The position numbers and the translations under genes are program-made. A stretch of 64,000 nt of DNA from Steinernema hermaphroditum. Taxonomy: Eukaryota > Nematoda > Chromadorea > Rhabditida > Steinernematidae. The stretch's first letter is position 1. The number at the start of each line of letters is the position of its first letter. Below are positions 11,024 to 22,405 of this stretch, in pieces. The stretch covers positions 11,866,769 to 11,930,768 of the forward strand of contig CM059624.1 of NCBI GenBank assembly GCA_030435675.1, read 5' to 3'. The notes beneath the pieces were generated by a model, which was not told the origin of the DNA, did not search any database, and worked only from the letters and a program-made list of their open reading frames with translations.

Positions 11024-12350
11024 GCCGTCCGAGGAAGTGCTCTGACTACCGCCACATGTCGTCCGCAGGGATACTAGACGCAACACGATCAGCACTACAA
11101 AAATATTTTTCCTCTTAAGGGCATCCTATAATCTATGTGTGAGTCAATCGTAATTGCTTTCGGATTACGTCAGTATGCACAACGCATTGTCTGAATAAAT
11201 TGCATTTTAGTCCGTCCAATTGTCGCGCACTTTATAATTGGTTACATTGTAGCAAGATCGAAATCTCTAAACGCCCACTGGTTAGAGATGTTAAATGTTG
11301 ATTTCGAAAATGGAACAAACAATCGCCATCCAACTACCCTTTAATCATGCCTGGAAAACAACAAACAGAGCAATCTGCTTGCGACTGCTTGCATCTGCGA
11401 TTCGATTCTTTGTAAAGAAGTTGGTCAATCTACGGAATGGGCAGCATCACTCATAAATTTCTCATAAAGTGATGTCATAATTCCATCGAGTGGCATTAAT
11501 TTTCTAAATAGATTATCGTCTACTATGCGAATAATAAATGCTGAATAGTCATAAGTTCAATTAGCCGTATTATGAATTATGCGCTCAAAGTTTATGCGAA
11601 GTGGGCAGCATAACTGTAATGCCCTACAAGTGGGCACACCTGCACGGAAATCGAATCAGCGGAAAACACAATTCGAATAAGCAATGCAGTGAAACAAATA
11701 GTTTATGATTAGCGTTCCATAATCAGAGTTCCACCGCAAAATGGAAAGTACAATAGGCAGTCTATAAATCATAATTTAACATATTACTTTCCTAATCTTA
11801 GGAAGCAAATTTCCACAAATTGTGACTCTAAACTCTGTGGAGAAAAAACGATATTCTATAGTTGAATAGCACACGGCTCCCTGAATCTTAGACATTTGTG
11901 TTTTTCGAACTCGCAACGAACATCTGCCGGCGCCATGCATTCGGTGGCAAGATACTCTAGACGGATCAGGCGTATTCTAGACATTTCCAAGGGGATAGAT
12001 AGACAGCTCAATGAGGTATATGTATTCATTCAGTGTCTAAACACACTCTAAGCTGTTGCATATGAGTCTAGACAATGAGTGATTGCTTGGCATGCATCTA
12101 TAGAGAATGTCTCGTTGCTTTTCATTCCATGATGACAAACCGGTTGGCAGAGGAGCGCTTCACAGATCATGTGGGAATCGCCGAACATCCGGAAATGGCC
12201 ACGAGTCCTTTGTTTCTTTAAGTGTGTGGGGCACGGGGGCGGCTTCGAAGCTCGCATCTATTTCGAAGAGACTTGGGACTCCTTGAACACAAAGTGACAA
12301 AGTTGGTTCGATAAATTAAACGATGCACTTTACGGTACCACTTTTGCATA

Positions 12351-12525
12351 CAGTGCGCCCAATAAAGTGCCCCTGTTTCTTTTCCAGATCTCGTAACTGA
12401 TAAACATTTCAAGAAAGCAGTCTTGATCCATGATGCTCTTTAAAATGGTGAAGACGGCTTCCTGGAAATGTTTCTCAGTTACGAGATCTGACAAAAGAAA
12501 CAGGGGCACTTTATTGGGCGCATTG
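12351..12525. mobile_element. Tc1-type MITE, 175 bp with ~50-bp terminal inverted repeats
   Basis: The element begins CAGTGCGCCCAATAAAGTG and ends with the near-exact reverse complement (CACTTTATTGGGCGCATTG). The arms pair for about 50 bases, through the stretch CCCCTGTTTCTTTT and the words AGATCTCGTAACTG. TA dinucleotides flank both ends (12349-12350 and 12526-12527), as expected for Tc1/mariner target duplication, and TACAGTG is the classic terminus of Tc1-family elements. The 60-bp centre has no transposase frame, so this is a non-autonomous element. Confidence 0.85.
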
Positions 12526-12999
12526 TAGTCTTGACGGTCGATTGAATAAGTTTTTTAAGGACCATCGAAGAATTCTATTCAATGTGCTTAGTAACCACCC
12601 ATTTGTGTAGTTCATTTTCGTGGCGCTCAAGCTTAGCAGTACTTCAGAATTAAAAAACCGAGTTTGAAACTCACACGCCACTCTATCTGAGTCTAGCAAA
12701 AACACGTTGTGTTTTCGACGGAGACGAATTTCTGTGAAAAGAAACAACATCATTACCGACCACATCTTCAAATCAACGTTTTCGTAAACGTCAATCAAAA
12801 AGAAAAACGGTAATTTGCGATCACTGGGCAGCAAACATCTTTAGTTCGTAGAGCGCCGAGACAGGTGGCGACATTACCTATTCTCTTAGTCAGAGTAGCC
12901 TTGTTTTCCATTATTTAACTTCATTACCACTCGACCTACAGCTTTTTCCGCTTCGATACCAACCCCCACTTGGCTAGTATATTGTGTTCTATTCTGGCA

Positions 13000-15123
13000 A
13001 TGAACGAGTTCCAAATCGGAGGAACCGTCTTGCTCTCTCTTGCCACTTTCGGCCTTTTTGGCAATGTCAACATCGTCGTCGCCACTCTTCGAAAAAAGCA
13101 CTTGAGAAGCAAGAGCGGCATACTGATCTGTCTTCTGGCGGTGTACGACTTCGTCTGCCTCTCATTTGAAATGGCTAGTGGTGCTCGGATGATTTCCGGA
13201 GTTCTTCTCAATCGGCAGACCTGTTTCAAGATCAACATCGCCTACTTTTGCATCCAAATGATCTCCGCTTCCACTGTCATTGGGCTGGCGTTGGATCGAC
13301 TCATGGCCGTCAGTTTCCCGATCTGGTAAGTGGAGTTTATAATGTGATGATGAATAAGGTGTGATATCGTCCGCCATAATTGCAGTGAGCCCCAGCCATG
13401 CAAATCTTGTACTTTAGCCCGGTCATTTACCTTCACAAAAATCGTAAAAAAAGGCTTCTTTCTGATACTTTCTTTGATATATGTTGGGTTGATGCATTGA
13501 AAATGAGCCCCTTGGTAAACATCCTTTATTTTTACAATATTTACTCCTGGGGTATAATTGATTGGTGCGTTGTTGAGTACATTTAGCTCTCACTCTACAT
13601 CATCATTGGCGGCTTGTCCGTTACATTCCTCTTGATGTTGGGGGTCTATTTTGTTTTTATGATCATTTTTTGGCACCTCGAGATGGCGAAATACGAAGTG
13701 ATGTATGGACTTCCTATGGTAGCATTTGTGTGATGGACGGTGACTGCCTTCTACCACGTACATCCTTGGTTCTTGCCTATTGAATGCACCTACCGCTGCG
13801 GTCGTCGTATATCACAGCATGGGCTAACTCAAAAAGATGGCCGTTTCGGATCACCATGTTCCATCAACTCCAATGTTTCCAAATGGTTAAGTACTATAAC
13901 AGGGAACCGGGACATGCAGCAGATAGCCATCGCTCACAACTATCATGCCCACATAGTGACTTCACGAGCTCATTTCTACTTTAAGGAAAAAGAGGCCAAA
14001 TGTAGAAAAAATGGCCCTTGTATTCCTAAAAAATACGACTCTCCGAGGCCGTGTATTTTCAAGTTGACCCCCACAAAGGCTCTCCACTTTGAGCTGTGAG
14101 ACTCATGTTCGTTGTTCGTATAGAGCTCTGTTAGCTCTATCTTACTGTCATCTGTACGCGTCCGTAAATGAAGATATCAGAGAAAGCCACTGAGAATAAG
14201 GTGAAGAGGTCGAAAATTTGACCAAAACCATTTTTCGATTTTAAACCTCGGGTACTCTACGAACGAGGAATCCGAATGCGGGCCATAAAGTGGGCTGAAG
14301 TTGCTGATGCTAGCGGCAAATACCTTGATTAGATTGTGTGCCTTTTTGGTACTAAATATCTACTTTCAAAAAGGCTCATTTATTATGCATCAACCCAATA
14401 CGATCTTTGCAATCTTTACTTTTTCTATTCAAAAAACGAACCGTTTAGGTACATTAAACACCATCTAATCTACACCGTACTCATCTCCACCGTTCCGGGC
14501 GCCCTCTTCAGCACAGCTTTCACCATCCTCGGCCTTATCTCCATGGACGAGGAGAACGCGACACGTCCAGCGTGCACGACCGGCAACCTCCTCCCCCGGT
14601 GGATTCAAAAGTATGCCAACTGGACCCTTGTGTCAATGAACTCCCTTGTGGTCGTCGTCTACATCTCCGCGTACATCGTTCTCTATCTTATGAGTAATTT
14701 TCGTCTAACTCGGATCCAGGCAATTATTGTTTCCAGGGCGGCGTGCACTTCAAAACACCGAACTTCGGGTGTCTCTGAAAAGCCAGGAGAGAGCGATGAA
14801 GTCGATCACCGCGTTTCTGGCCGTTTTCATCGGTTCCTGGTTCCTTTCTAAGGCCGAACAGACGTTTCTGGTGCCGCTAGATGATTCTCAGAGTATCGTC
14901 CTCCACGTCATCAAAGCCACAGTGGTAAACCTGCAACCTAGCGGTTCTAATTGTTAGCATCCACTTGTAGCTCATACCAGTAATGGTGTCATACTCGCAG
15001 TGCTACTACATCTTGTTCTGGAGGAGCACGGAGTATCGGGAGGCTTTTATCGAGCAGTTGAAGTGCCAGTTGAATGTGAAGTTGAAAAGAAGCCGTCAGA
15101 AGTCCTCGATAACTGCGTTTTGA
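13000..15123 (+). CDS. srsx-type chemoreceptor GPCR, copy 1
   Basis: Four exons, 13000-13325, 14449-14693, 14737-14924 and 14971-15123, in perfect phase, give 303 aa. The srsx family belongs to rhodopsin-like nematode chemoreceptors. Exon 1 holds TM1-TM3 with GLFGNVNIVVATLRKKHLR and IGLALDRLMAVSFPIW (DRY-like position). Exon 2 holds TM4-TM5, exon 3 the KSQERAMKSIT loop and TM6, exon 4 SYSQCYYILFWRSTEYREAF for TM7 and tail. The ATG chosen gives an exon 1 of 326 nt, identical in length to copy 3. Intron 1 is 1,123 bp, against about 45 bp in copies 2 and 3, because a mariner relic has inserted. The gene itself looks intact. First of three tandem paralogs. Confidence 0.9.
13484..14398 (+). mobile_element. 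Degenerate mariner transposon inside srsx copy 1 intron
   Basis: Left end TTGGGTTGATGCA (13484-13496) and right end TGCATCAACCCAA (14386-14398) are exact inverted copies; the pairing continues loosely to AATGAGCC. TA follows the right end. The termini are mariner-like (TTGGGTTG). On the plus strand, decayed transposase reads PTKALHFEL near 14070-14096 and VADASGKYLD followed by a stop near 14300-14332, matching the usual C-terminal layout of mariner transposases. Stops and frameshifts show it is dead. About 915 bp is shorter than a full mariner (about 1.3 kb), so internal deletion is likely. The stretch at 13590-13730 does not resemble transposase and may be foreign. Confidence 0.8.
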
Positions 15124-17116
15124 CAAGCTCCGAGCTCGCAAGGTTGCATTCTTCCAGAATAAAACACGGATCACTGGAACGAAAAAGAGGGGAACCGGAA
15201 ATTCCGGGACCAGAACCGGGTGCATCTCTTGGGTGATGTGGTCTCTGGAGTTCTGATCGGAGATGGGCGCAGATGGATCGGATCGTCTAGCCGTTCAGCC
15301 GATCCTTGAGCCGGTTGACGGCTGATACGGATATACAGCTGAACCGATGCCCATCTCTGCTCTGTTGAGCTAACTGTCGGTGGTGGTGTCGTCAGATTTA
15401 GACGCTATAAAGCAGTGTGCACTGTTATCCAATCCTGCTACCAAAGTACCAGCTATGAATAATGAGCATCTGGAGATTTCATCGATGTATAAATTTATAA
15501 TTAATAGATTTATGCAAAGAACGAAACAGTTATTGAAGTTGTGACCCCTTTTCAATGCTACATACAATTCATTCGTCGAATGCACTCTAAAGGGCATCTA
15601 CATCAGATTATCGGATTCACTAATAACCAACAACAATAAAATGCATGGTTTTCACATTTGCCTAGTTGGTTTACAGGGTGTCTATTCTATTGATTATTTT
15701 ATTTGGGGCCTCCTAAAGAACAAGGTCAGCTCTACAAAATGTGCTCATTTGCAGCCCCTGTAGGTTTCCATTCGAAAAGCAAGGTACAAATTAATTCAAA
15801 AGGTCTGTGCGACCATCGTTAGGTACACCGAGAAGTGTTTCGAGGCCCCTATCACCGCTCATTGTGGTCATTTCGAGCATCGCTTGTCATATTCCAAAAT
15901 TTCCGATGGTTCTGATATTCGTTCATATAAAGTTTCATGCAATTTGGTCAAAATTTTACTGGGTTCTCGGGCTATTTGGAACTTGTTGAACTTTTGCGAC
16001 ACCCTGTAGTTCCAATAGTCAACCCTGAAGTGACAAAATGGAAGGGTAATTAAACTTGCCGGCACTTGAAGGACACAATCAACGATCGTTTTTGATATTT
16101 TTTCGTATCCAGAAACACGAGTACTCACTTGGTCAACTAATCTGGGCTGCTAAATGTTGGATATGCAACAATATATATGCAAAATACAGTATCATACCGT
16201 ATCCAAATGCAGCATCCCACTGTGTCACCTAACTACTGTACAAGTCGATTACTAGTCGATCCTTGTGTTGTTCTTCATTTATCCTTTCCGAAATTGACTT
16301 CGCTCGTTTACTAACTATTCGCAATTACGGTTTCATTACAATTACAGAAAAGGACAATTCGATTATTCACACGACTTCGACCGAGTCGATACTTAAAACT
16401 AGTCGGCACACTGAGATTCTCCCCCTTTTCTCCTTTTAGGAAATTACTGATCTTAAGAAGAAAGGGAAGTGTTCCCGTCGAAAACAAACAAAACGCTTTT
16501 GATTATAATCCAGGGTATATTATGTCAATTTTCAAGTTGTTCATTCTGATGAGGATGTTCGATGTATGTCCCGTAATGTGGCAGTATTGTTTTCGTATTC
16601 ATAGTCATCGGTCTCACATTTGTATATCAAGGATCTTTATGAGGTTACCTTTGAAAAGGCTCTCATTTATATACTTCCACTCTACTTTCTCTAGTTTCGT
16701 TTATGCTACGTTTATAAAATCAAACGCGTCACTTTTCATTCGAAGTGGAAATGGAGGAGTCCCAAAGGGCCAAGTCTGACAGACATTCCTCTCTCGTCTA
16801 TTTTGTAGTCTCGGTGTGGCGGGCAATCGTGTACCTTGATTTTCAGTGAAATTACTGCAGCGACCGGTGAGCGAAGTGTCCTAACAAGATAAAGAGGGTA
16901 TACATCTCTGTCTCATTTGCTGTCCGCCTCCGGACAATCCAGGCTTCCTTGACCGTCGGAGTGTACAAAGCTAGACAGAAATGTCTACACGACTGGTGTA
17001 TTTTCGCGCGCCCTTTCCATGTGTTACGATAAATGTTCAGTTGCCCCATTTTGAGACATTGTCAGCGGGTTCAACGTGCGCTTTCAAGAAAAGAAAAGAA
17101 CATCATTGCTGTTAGA
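15124..17116. other. Intergenic between srsx copies 1 and 2
   Basis: About 2 kb without a supported gene. It contains a fold-back near 15259-15357 (arms GGAGATGGGC and GCCCATCTCT, with GATC-rich interior) and a MITE at 15674-16006, listed separately. The part after 16500 is the likely promoter of srsx copy 2; no specific factor site can be named. Confidence 0.45.
15674..16006. mobile_element. Short TIR element with TA duplication (Tc1/mariner-type MITE)
   Basis: CAGGGTGTC at 15674 and its inverse GACACCCTG ending at 16006 bound a 333-bp segment, with TA on both sides (15672-15673, 16007-16008). TACAGGGTGTC is a common end sequence of Tc1/mariner-like repeats. Only the outer 9-11 bases pair well; the interior has no transposase. 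It is therefore either an old MITE or a deletion derivative. Confidence 0.65.
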
Positions 17117-18115
17117 ATGTCAGCCACTGGATACATCCTAATCGGTATGGCCATCTTCGGCCTTTTTGGCAATGTCAACATCGTCGTCGCCACCTTTCGA
17201 AAGAAGAACTTGAGGAACAAGTGCGGAATGCTGATCTGTCTTATAGCAGTGTACGACACCGTTTGTCTTCTCTGCGAAGTCGTCGGCGGAGTGAGAATCA
17301 TTTCCGGAGTCAGAATCGATCGGCAGACGTGCTTCAAGGTAAATATCGCTTACTTTTGGGCTCAGATGCTCTCCGTTTCTACTCTTATTGGACTGGCACT
17401 CGATCGTCTCATCGCTGTCACTTTTCCACTAAAGTAAGCTCGTTTCTTCGCTTATGATCAAAGGAACGACTTGTTCAGATATGTCTCATACAGCACTGTA
17501 TCCACAGTTATCGTATCCACCCTACCTGGAGTCATCTTCAGTGTAGTTTTTACCGCACTCGGCCTCATCTACTGGGACGAAGAGAACACGACGGTGCCTG
17601 TGTGCATCCCCACTGTTCTCTTTCCGCACTGGATCCAGGTCTACCCGAACTGGACCCTGATGTTCATGAACATGCTCGTCTTTTGCGTCTACTCGTCTGC
17701 CTATGTCGCCCTTCTCGTCCGAAAACGTCAATTCCTGCAGAAATCTCACCTTCACTCCAGCCTCAAGAATCACGAGAGGGCGATGAAGTCGATTACCGTA
17801 TTCATGGTCATCTTCACGATCTCCTGGTTTGTGTCGCAGATCGAAATGACTCTGACCGTCCAACTCAATCACCCACCGAACCTTTTTCCTCCTTTCATGC
17901 GGGGATCTCTAGTAGGACCACCTCGCAGTATTCTCTTCCAATGAGAGTTTTAGTTCGTGCCAGTCATCGTGTCCTACTCACAGTGCTACTACGTCTTGTT
18001 CTGGAGAAGCAGCGAGTACCGCGAAGCTTTCATTAAGCAGTTGAGCTGTGGAAGGAGTGGAGATGGATGCTGCAAGACGCTATACCTTCAGACGTCAGTA
18101 TCTTCAACGACGTAG
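17117..18115 (+). CDS. srsx-type chemoreceptor GPCR, copy 2
   Basis: Three exons, 17117-17433, 17479-17911 and 17954-18115, all in phase, give 303 aa, the same as copy 1. TM1 starts with MSATGYILIGMAIFGLFGN and the end of TM3 reads IGLALDRLIAVTFPLK. The exon 2/3 boundary of copy 1 is absent here: sequence runs through RKRQFLQKSHLHSS into LKNHERAMKSITVFM without an intron. The last exon begins FVPVIVSYSQCYYVLFWRSS, matching copy 1. An upstream ATG at 17033 would add about 28 residues of poor character, so the ATG aligned with the paralogs was preferred. AATAAA near 18150 is a plausible polyadenylation signal. Confidence 0.9.
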
Positions 18116-18481
18116 CCATCTTGATATAATGTTTGTTGGAAAGGAAGCAAAATAAACGTTCCCACGGCCTTTTGCAGCCGTTCTGCTACCAGGAAGCACT
18201 CTTGTTGTCCGCTTGTATCATAGATCGTTCAAAATGCAACGTTCAGTTCGGCACGGCTTGTGGAGGGCACCGTTCTATCCGATTCTGTAGAAGCATCTGG
18301 GCGATAGAGTGACTGAAGAAGACTTCGTGGTGGATCGCTGTCGCATGCTTGCGCGTCCGTCCGTAGCTGTTTGAACTTCCCTTTCGCGATTCTCTTCTGC
18401 AACTAGGCGTTGACATCCCCAGAAGAAGTAGCGAGGAGTCACCTTCCGTTTAGCGTCGAACCGCTTCGCCATCGTCGCGCA

Positions 18482-18728
18482 TCAGACGACAGTTCCAAGC
18501 GGGGATGGCTTCGGCGACGCCGCCGACTGAAACGGGATCTTCCAGAAAAGGGTTCAGACGACTCACAGCTCTGTTGATTGTTCGCGAAGAGCTCCTTGCG
18601 GCGGAGAGCAACCGACAGTACCTAAAGAGGACACGAAGGAGCACAAAAGCGGCGACAGTGATGGCGATGTGTTCCTTCGCACCGAAGTCCTGACGGCGGC
18701 GCTGGCACTTCCCTTCGCGGAGATTCAT
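18482..18728 (-). CDS. Small single-TM protein, 68 aa, unknown
   Basis: Exons 18728-18567 and 18526-18482 join in phase to a 68-aa protein. A strong CTTTTTCAG acceptor lies about 45 bases before the ATG and could be a trans-splice site. Residues 1-20 are basic (NLREGKCQRRRQDFG), then HIAITVAAFVLLRVLFRYC forms one hydrophobic segment, followed by a Ser/Arg tail. I do not recognise the protein. It sits 260 bp downstream of another tiny TM protein on the same strand, so the two could be co-transcribed. The alternative is that this is 3' sequence of the upstream gene. Moderate to low confidence. Confidence 0.45.
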
Positions 18729-18990
18729 CTCTACGAAATGTCGGCGTTCAGTTTGCAGAGACACTCGAAAAAAGCTGAAAAAGAGCAGTTGGGGAGGAAT
18801 GACGGACTAGAAGACTCACCATCTAGAGGAAAACAAATCCTCCGAATTTCACCCGAACGAGGACTTGCAAAGGAGAGGAAATGGCGGACCCTGAGGGGTA
18901 GGAATGGGTCCCGCAACGATTGGAAAACAAGCAGTTCGTGCAAAAATTTATTTCCCGCAAAAACTCAAGTCGCTACAGCGCCGAGTGGAC

Positions 18991-19284
18991 TCAATCGACG
19001 TTGTAGTTGCTCTTCGTGCGAAGATCGGGGTCGTCGTTGCAGGTTAGCGTCTCGGCGATCTTCGACTTCACCGATCCGGGCTCCTTGTTCTGCACTGCCT
19101 TCGCCGCATTTGGCACCGGCTTCGACTCCGTTCCCTTGGCTGGCGCTCCGTCTGGCTTCTTGTCGGGCTGTTTGGCGGCCTCCGGCGGTGGTGCCGGCGT
19201 CTTCTTGGAACACTGGAAGATGCAGAAGACGACGAAGATGACGGAGGAGAAGGCGACGGCGGCGACTTCGATGACGTTGAGCAT
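18991..19284 (-). CDS. Small single-TM protein with Pro/Lys-rich tail, 97 aa
   Basis: The intronless frame starts at ATG 19284, after CTTTGCAG (likely trans-splice acceptor, about 25 bases upstream). Residues 2-25 (LNVIEVAAVAFSSVIFVVF) form a single hydrophobic segment that can act as a signal anchor. The tail is rich in Pro, Lys, Ala (KKTPAPPPEAAKQPDKK) and ends RTKSNYNVD. A longer frame extends upstream to 19488, but that part contains splice-like signals and no good start. The family is unknown to me; the layout resembles many small nematode membrane proteins. Codon usage and the strong TM segment argue that it is real. Confidence 0.6.
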   Translation of the reverse strand: MLNVIEVAAVAFSSVIFVVFCIFQCSKKTPAPPPEAAKQPDKKPDGAPAKGTESKPVPNAAKAVQNKEPGSVKSKIAETLTCNDDPDLRTKSNYNVD

Positions 19285-20180
19285 TTCCACGTTTCTCCGA
19301 GTGGGTAATCTCTCTGCAAAGGAGCGATTAGCGGAGAGGAGGACGGCGCTCACCTGAAACACCGCAGTGGAGATCGACTGCTCTGCAGAAGGCTCTTTCA
19401 ACGAAAGGGACGAAGATTGGCGCAGACGGCGAAGGCGACTCTTCGAGACGTCTGGAAGCAGATGTCTCTTTCGGGGGACGCCAGTCACGTCTCCGGAAAG
19501 GCTGTCCGTGTGCTCCTATCTGAATTCTTCATAGAAAAAGAGTTCTCAGGGATCAACCGGTTTATTTGTCACTTGACTACTGTTCCAACTATGTACAAAC
19601 AAGGTTATAAAGCTTAGAATGGCGGTCGTCGGACACTAGAGCCACATAAATAAAGCAACCACTACGAATGCCGACATCAAAGTGGTTCTGCTGGAACTCT
19701 TCGGTTGTTCCTCGCACTTCCAGGAGAGAGTTAAACTTTGAACGTCTTCTGTGTGAAATGTGTGTCCTTTGCAGACCATCCTGGCATTAAGCACCTTGTG
19801 CACCCTGTTTGCTAGAATCAGTAATCACTGTACTTAATAGTGTTTTAAAAGTAAATCGCTCTAGACAGAACAGAAAGCAGAACCAGATGGTTACTTTTGA
19901 ATCCATTATAAATCAAAACATAACAGAGCATCAATGTTCAATAAGTATTTTGAGTATTTTGTCCCGTGCTCAACGCTGCTCTTTACCACAGCATATCTTA
20001 AATCTTGCCAGAAATCACCTTCTGTGCTAATTCATATGTGTTATTCACGGCCACTTGATCGCTGTTTGGTCGTTGTTTTCGCGTCTTGTTTTCCCCTTAT
20101 AACCTAAAATTTAATAGTATCCTGCGTAATTAAATCTGTCCCGTTTGCTTGAATGTCAGCTGTCTACTTCCCACTCGCAA
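19285..20180. other. Intergenic before srsx copy 3
   Basis: Holds the promoter side of the small TM gene and the promoter of srsx copy 3. AT-rich from 19550 on. No gene, repeat or RNA recognised. Confidence 0.4.
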
Positions 20181-22405
20181 ATGAACGAACTCGCTCGGAC
20201 TGCGCTCATCATCCTCGGGCTCGCCGCCTTGGGCATCTTCGGCAATGTGAACATAATCGTCGCCACCATAAGAAAGAAGAACCTCCGATGCAAAGCCGGC
20301 ATTCTTATCGGATTCCTGGCCGTCGCCGACCTCATTTGTCTTCTCTTCGAGTGCAGCATTGCCGGCAGGATGCTGTCCGGGGTTTCTCTTTCCAAGAAGG
20401 GCTGCTTCGAAGCAGTGGTCGGCTACTACATAGTGCAGTTTGTCTCCGCTGCCATGCTGATCGGCCTGGCCGTTGACCGATTCATGGCAGTCGTATTTCC
20501 TATCTGGTACCGACCAAGTGTCTAAGATTCAGGGAACATCCGAATTTCAGGTACTTGAGTCATCACGTGGGATACACGCTGACTTTCTCTGTGATCTTGG
20601 GCCTCACAACCAGTGGGAGCTTTTCGGTTGTCGGGGGGCTCATCATAGTGGACGATGGGGCCCTGAATCCGATATGTTTTCCGGGTGACGTGCTGCCCGA
20701 CAGTATCCAATGGATCTCCAGCTGGTGCCTCTTTCTGATGAACGTCGCAGTGGTCATCATTTACGTCGCCGCCTACGTTTCGCTCCATATTCAAAGTGGG
20801 TGATTTGATAGTATTCTTTCCGTATCGCTGCGAACCATGTAATTTCATTTAAAAAGAGATAACTTGCCATCCCAGTAGAATAACTTGGTTCAGAAATGAA
20901 TATCTCTTTTGCTTCAAGACCATTGAACCTCTTGAGCTTGAAAATTACGGTAAACTGGGCCACTGGTTGTAAACGTAGAATGAAGTAGAGTGAACAGTAA
21001 ATACAAAAACTGACGCTTTCTTAATCGCGAGTCCTTAGGACAACTACAGGACTTTTCGAACGCTGGCTACCGACACAGCTGCTTTATTCTATGTAAACAT
21101 CTCTAGAACTTTTGGGACTTCACACGATGTCCAAAAACATCTGCTTGTGCCAGTTAAAGTATAATTTGCGTATTAGATGATTTATTGGATCCTTTTGTGT
21201 AAATAATACTTTTGGTGACTCGCTTTCTCTAAAGCTCGCCGAATGAGTTGAGTGAGCGGTCGTTTTCGGCCGTCGTTGTTGGAGCAATGATCGCCCAGGC
21301 TTCCAGAAGGCCTAGAACACCATATTGACTGGCTTAGAGCCTAAAGCATTCTTTTCATTTGTAGCTAGTGATGTTAGAGTGCGTTTGTGGAAACACAGCA
21401 AGATACCAACAGCACGAACCACAATATCATTACATCCCGATCTAAATCATTCGGTGTTTTTCATTATATCCGTCATCATGTCTTTGTTTGGACCACCAAT
21501 TTAAATTAATATTAGAACTCGTAGACGAAAATCACTAATAAGAAGACTTATGCATTTTATTGTCCTAGTCTAATAGTTCGGTTATCCACAAAAAAAATGA
21601 TTCTTCTTAACTGCAACCCTGAAGTATGATCGAAATCACCGTACTCCACTCGTAATTAGTAGAAGGCCTGGAGTCTGAGTCCTATCCAAATCCCGCATTA
21701 AATCGAGTTCTTATTCCTGGGAAGATTTACTCAAGGATTTGAATTGGAATTGGACTTGAAGTCTAGTCACGCTTAGTATCATGGGTCCAACTAAAGATGG
21801 CCACAGCCGAATCCGATTAGATTGACTGTTCCATCGATCAATGGGTGGGTCGGATCGGGTCAGCTGAACCGCAAGCCATTCCGTTCAATCAGTTTAGAAG
21901 GCAAACCTTCGCTTATGACAGCCTCAAAAAGCAAATGTTTTATCGAGATCCTTGTCACGCTCCTAACTAAATCTCATGGCACTGAAATAGCTAAAACTGT
22001 TCGCTTTTTAGAACGCCGAGCGCAAACACAAAAGAACTCACCATTCCGGGAAAATCTACAAAGCAACGAAAAGGCGATGCGATCGATCACAGTCTTCCTG
22101 GCGCTCTTTTTGTCCACATGGCTTTTGGCCCAGTTCGACATGGCCGTCTTGCCGATGCTTTGCCCCGTGAGTGTCCAGCCCTGTGCCCTAGAGGTGTTGA
22201 AAGCGACTCAGGTACCCGGAAGCGCCTTCTTCCACAGCGCGTGCTCACTAAATTGCAGCCTTTCACGATACTCGTCTCATTTCCTCAGTGCTACTACGTG
22301 TACTTTTGGAGAAACAAGGACTACAGAGCCGCTTTCTTGGAACAGCTGGGTTATAGCCGATGGAAGAGAGGAAGGGTGCAAGTATTCAGAACTTCATGCG
22401 TCTGA
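20181..22405 (+). CDS. srsx-type chemoreceptor GPCR, copy 3 (isoform using first 3' half)
   Basis: Exons 20181-20506, 20551-20795, 22012-22211 and 22259-22405 are in phase and give 305 aa. Exons 1 and 2 have exactly the lengths (326 and 245 nt) of srsx copy 1. TM1 includes LGIFGNVNIIVATIRKKNLR; the TM3 end reads IGLAVDRFMAVVFPIW. Exon 3 carries LQSNEKAMRSITVFLALF (loop and TM6); exon 4 carries SFPQCYYVYFWRNKDYRAAF (TM7 and tail). Intron 2 is long (1,216 bp). A second set of exons 3 and 4 with the same phases lies at 22681-23075, so the gene may make two receptors that differ in TM6, TM7 and tail. ATG was chosen by alignment to the paralogs; an in-frame upstream ATG is not needed. Confidence 0.88.

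Larger units (their letters stand above)
8650..12999. other. Gene-poor, AT-rich, repeat-bearing region
   Basis: About 4.3 kb with no supported gene. It contains a hairpin (9395-9467), a tandem repeat pair (10663-11023) and a Tc1-type MITE (12351-12525), listed separately. The remaining sequence is AT-rich with only short chance frames. The last few hundred bases must include the promoter of the first srsx gene. Confidence 0.5.

Noticed and set aside
13740..14099. 119-aa plus-strand frame between srsx exons 1 and 2
   Set aside because: Lies inside the inverted-repeat-bounded mariner relic and ends in decayed transposase.
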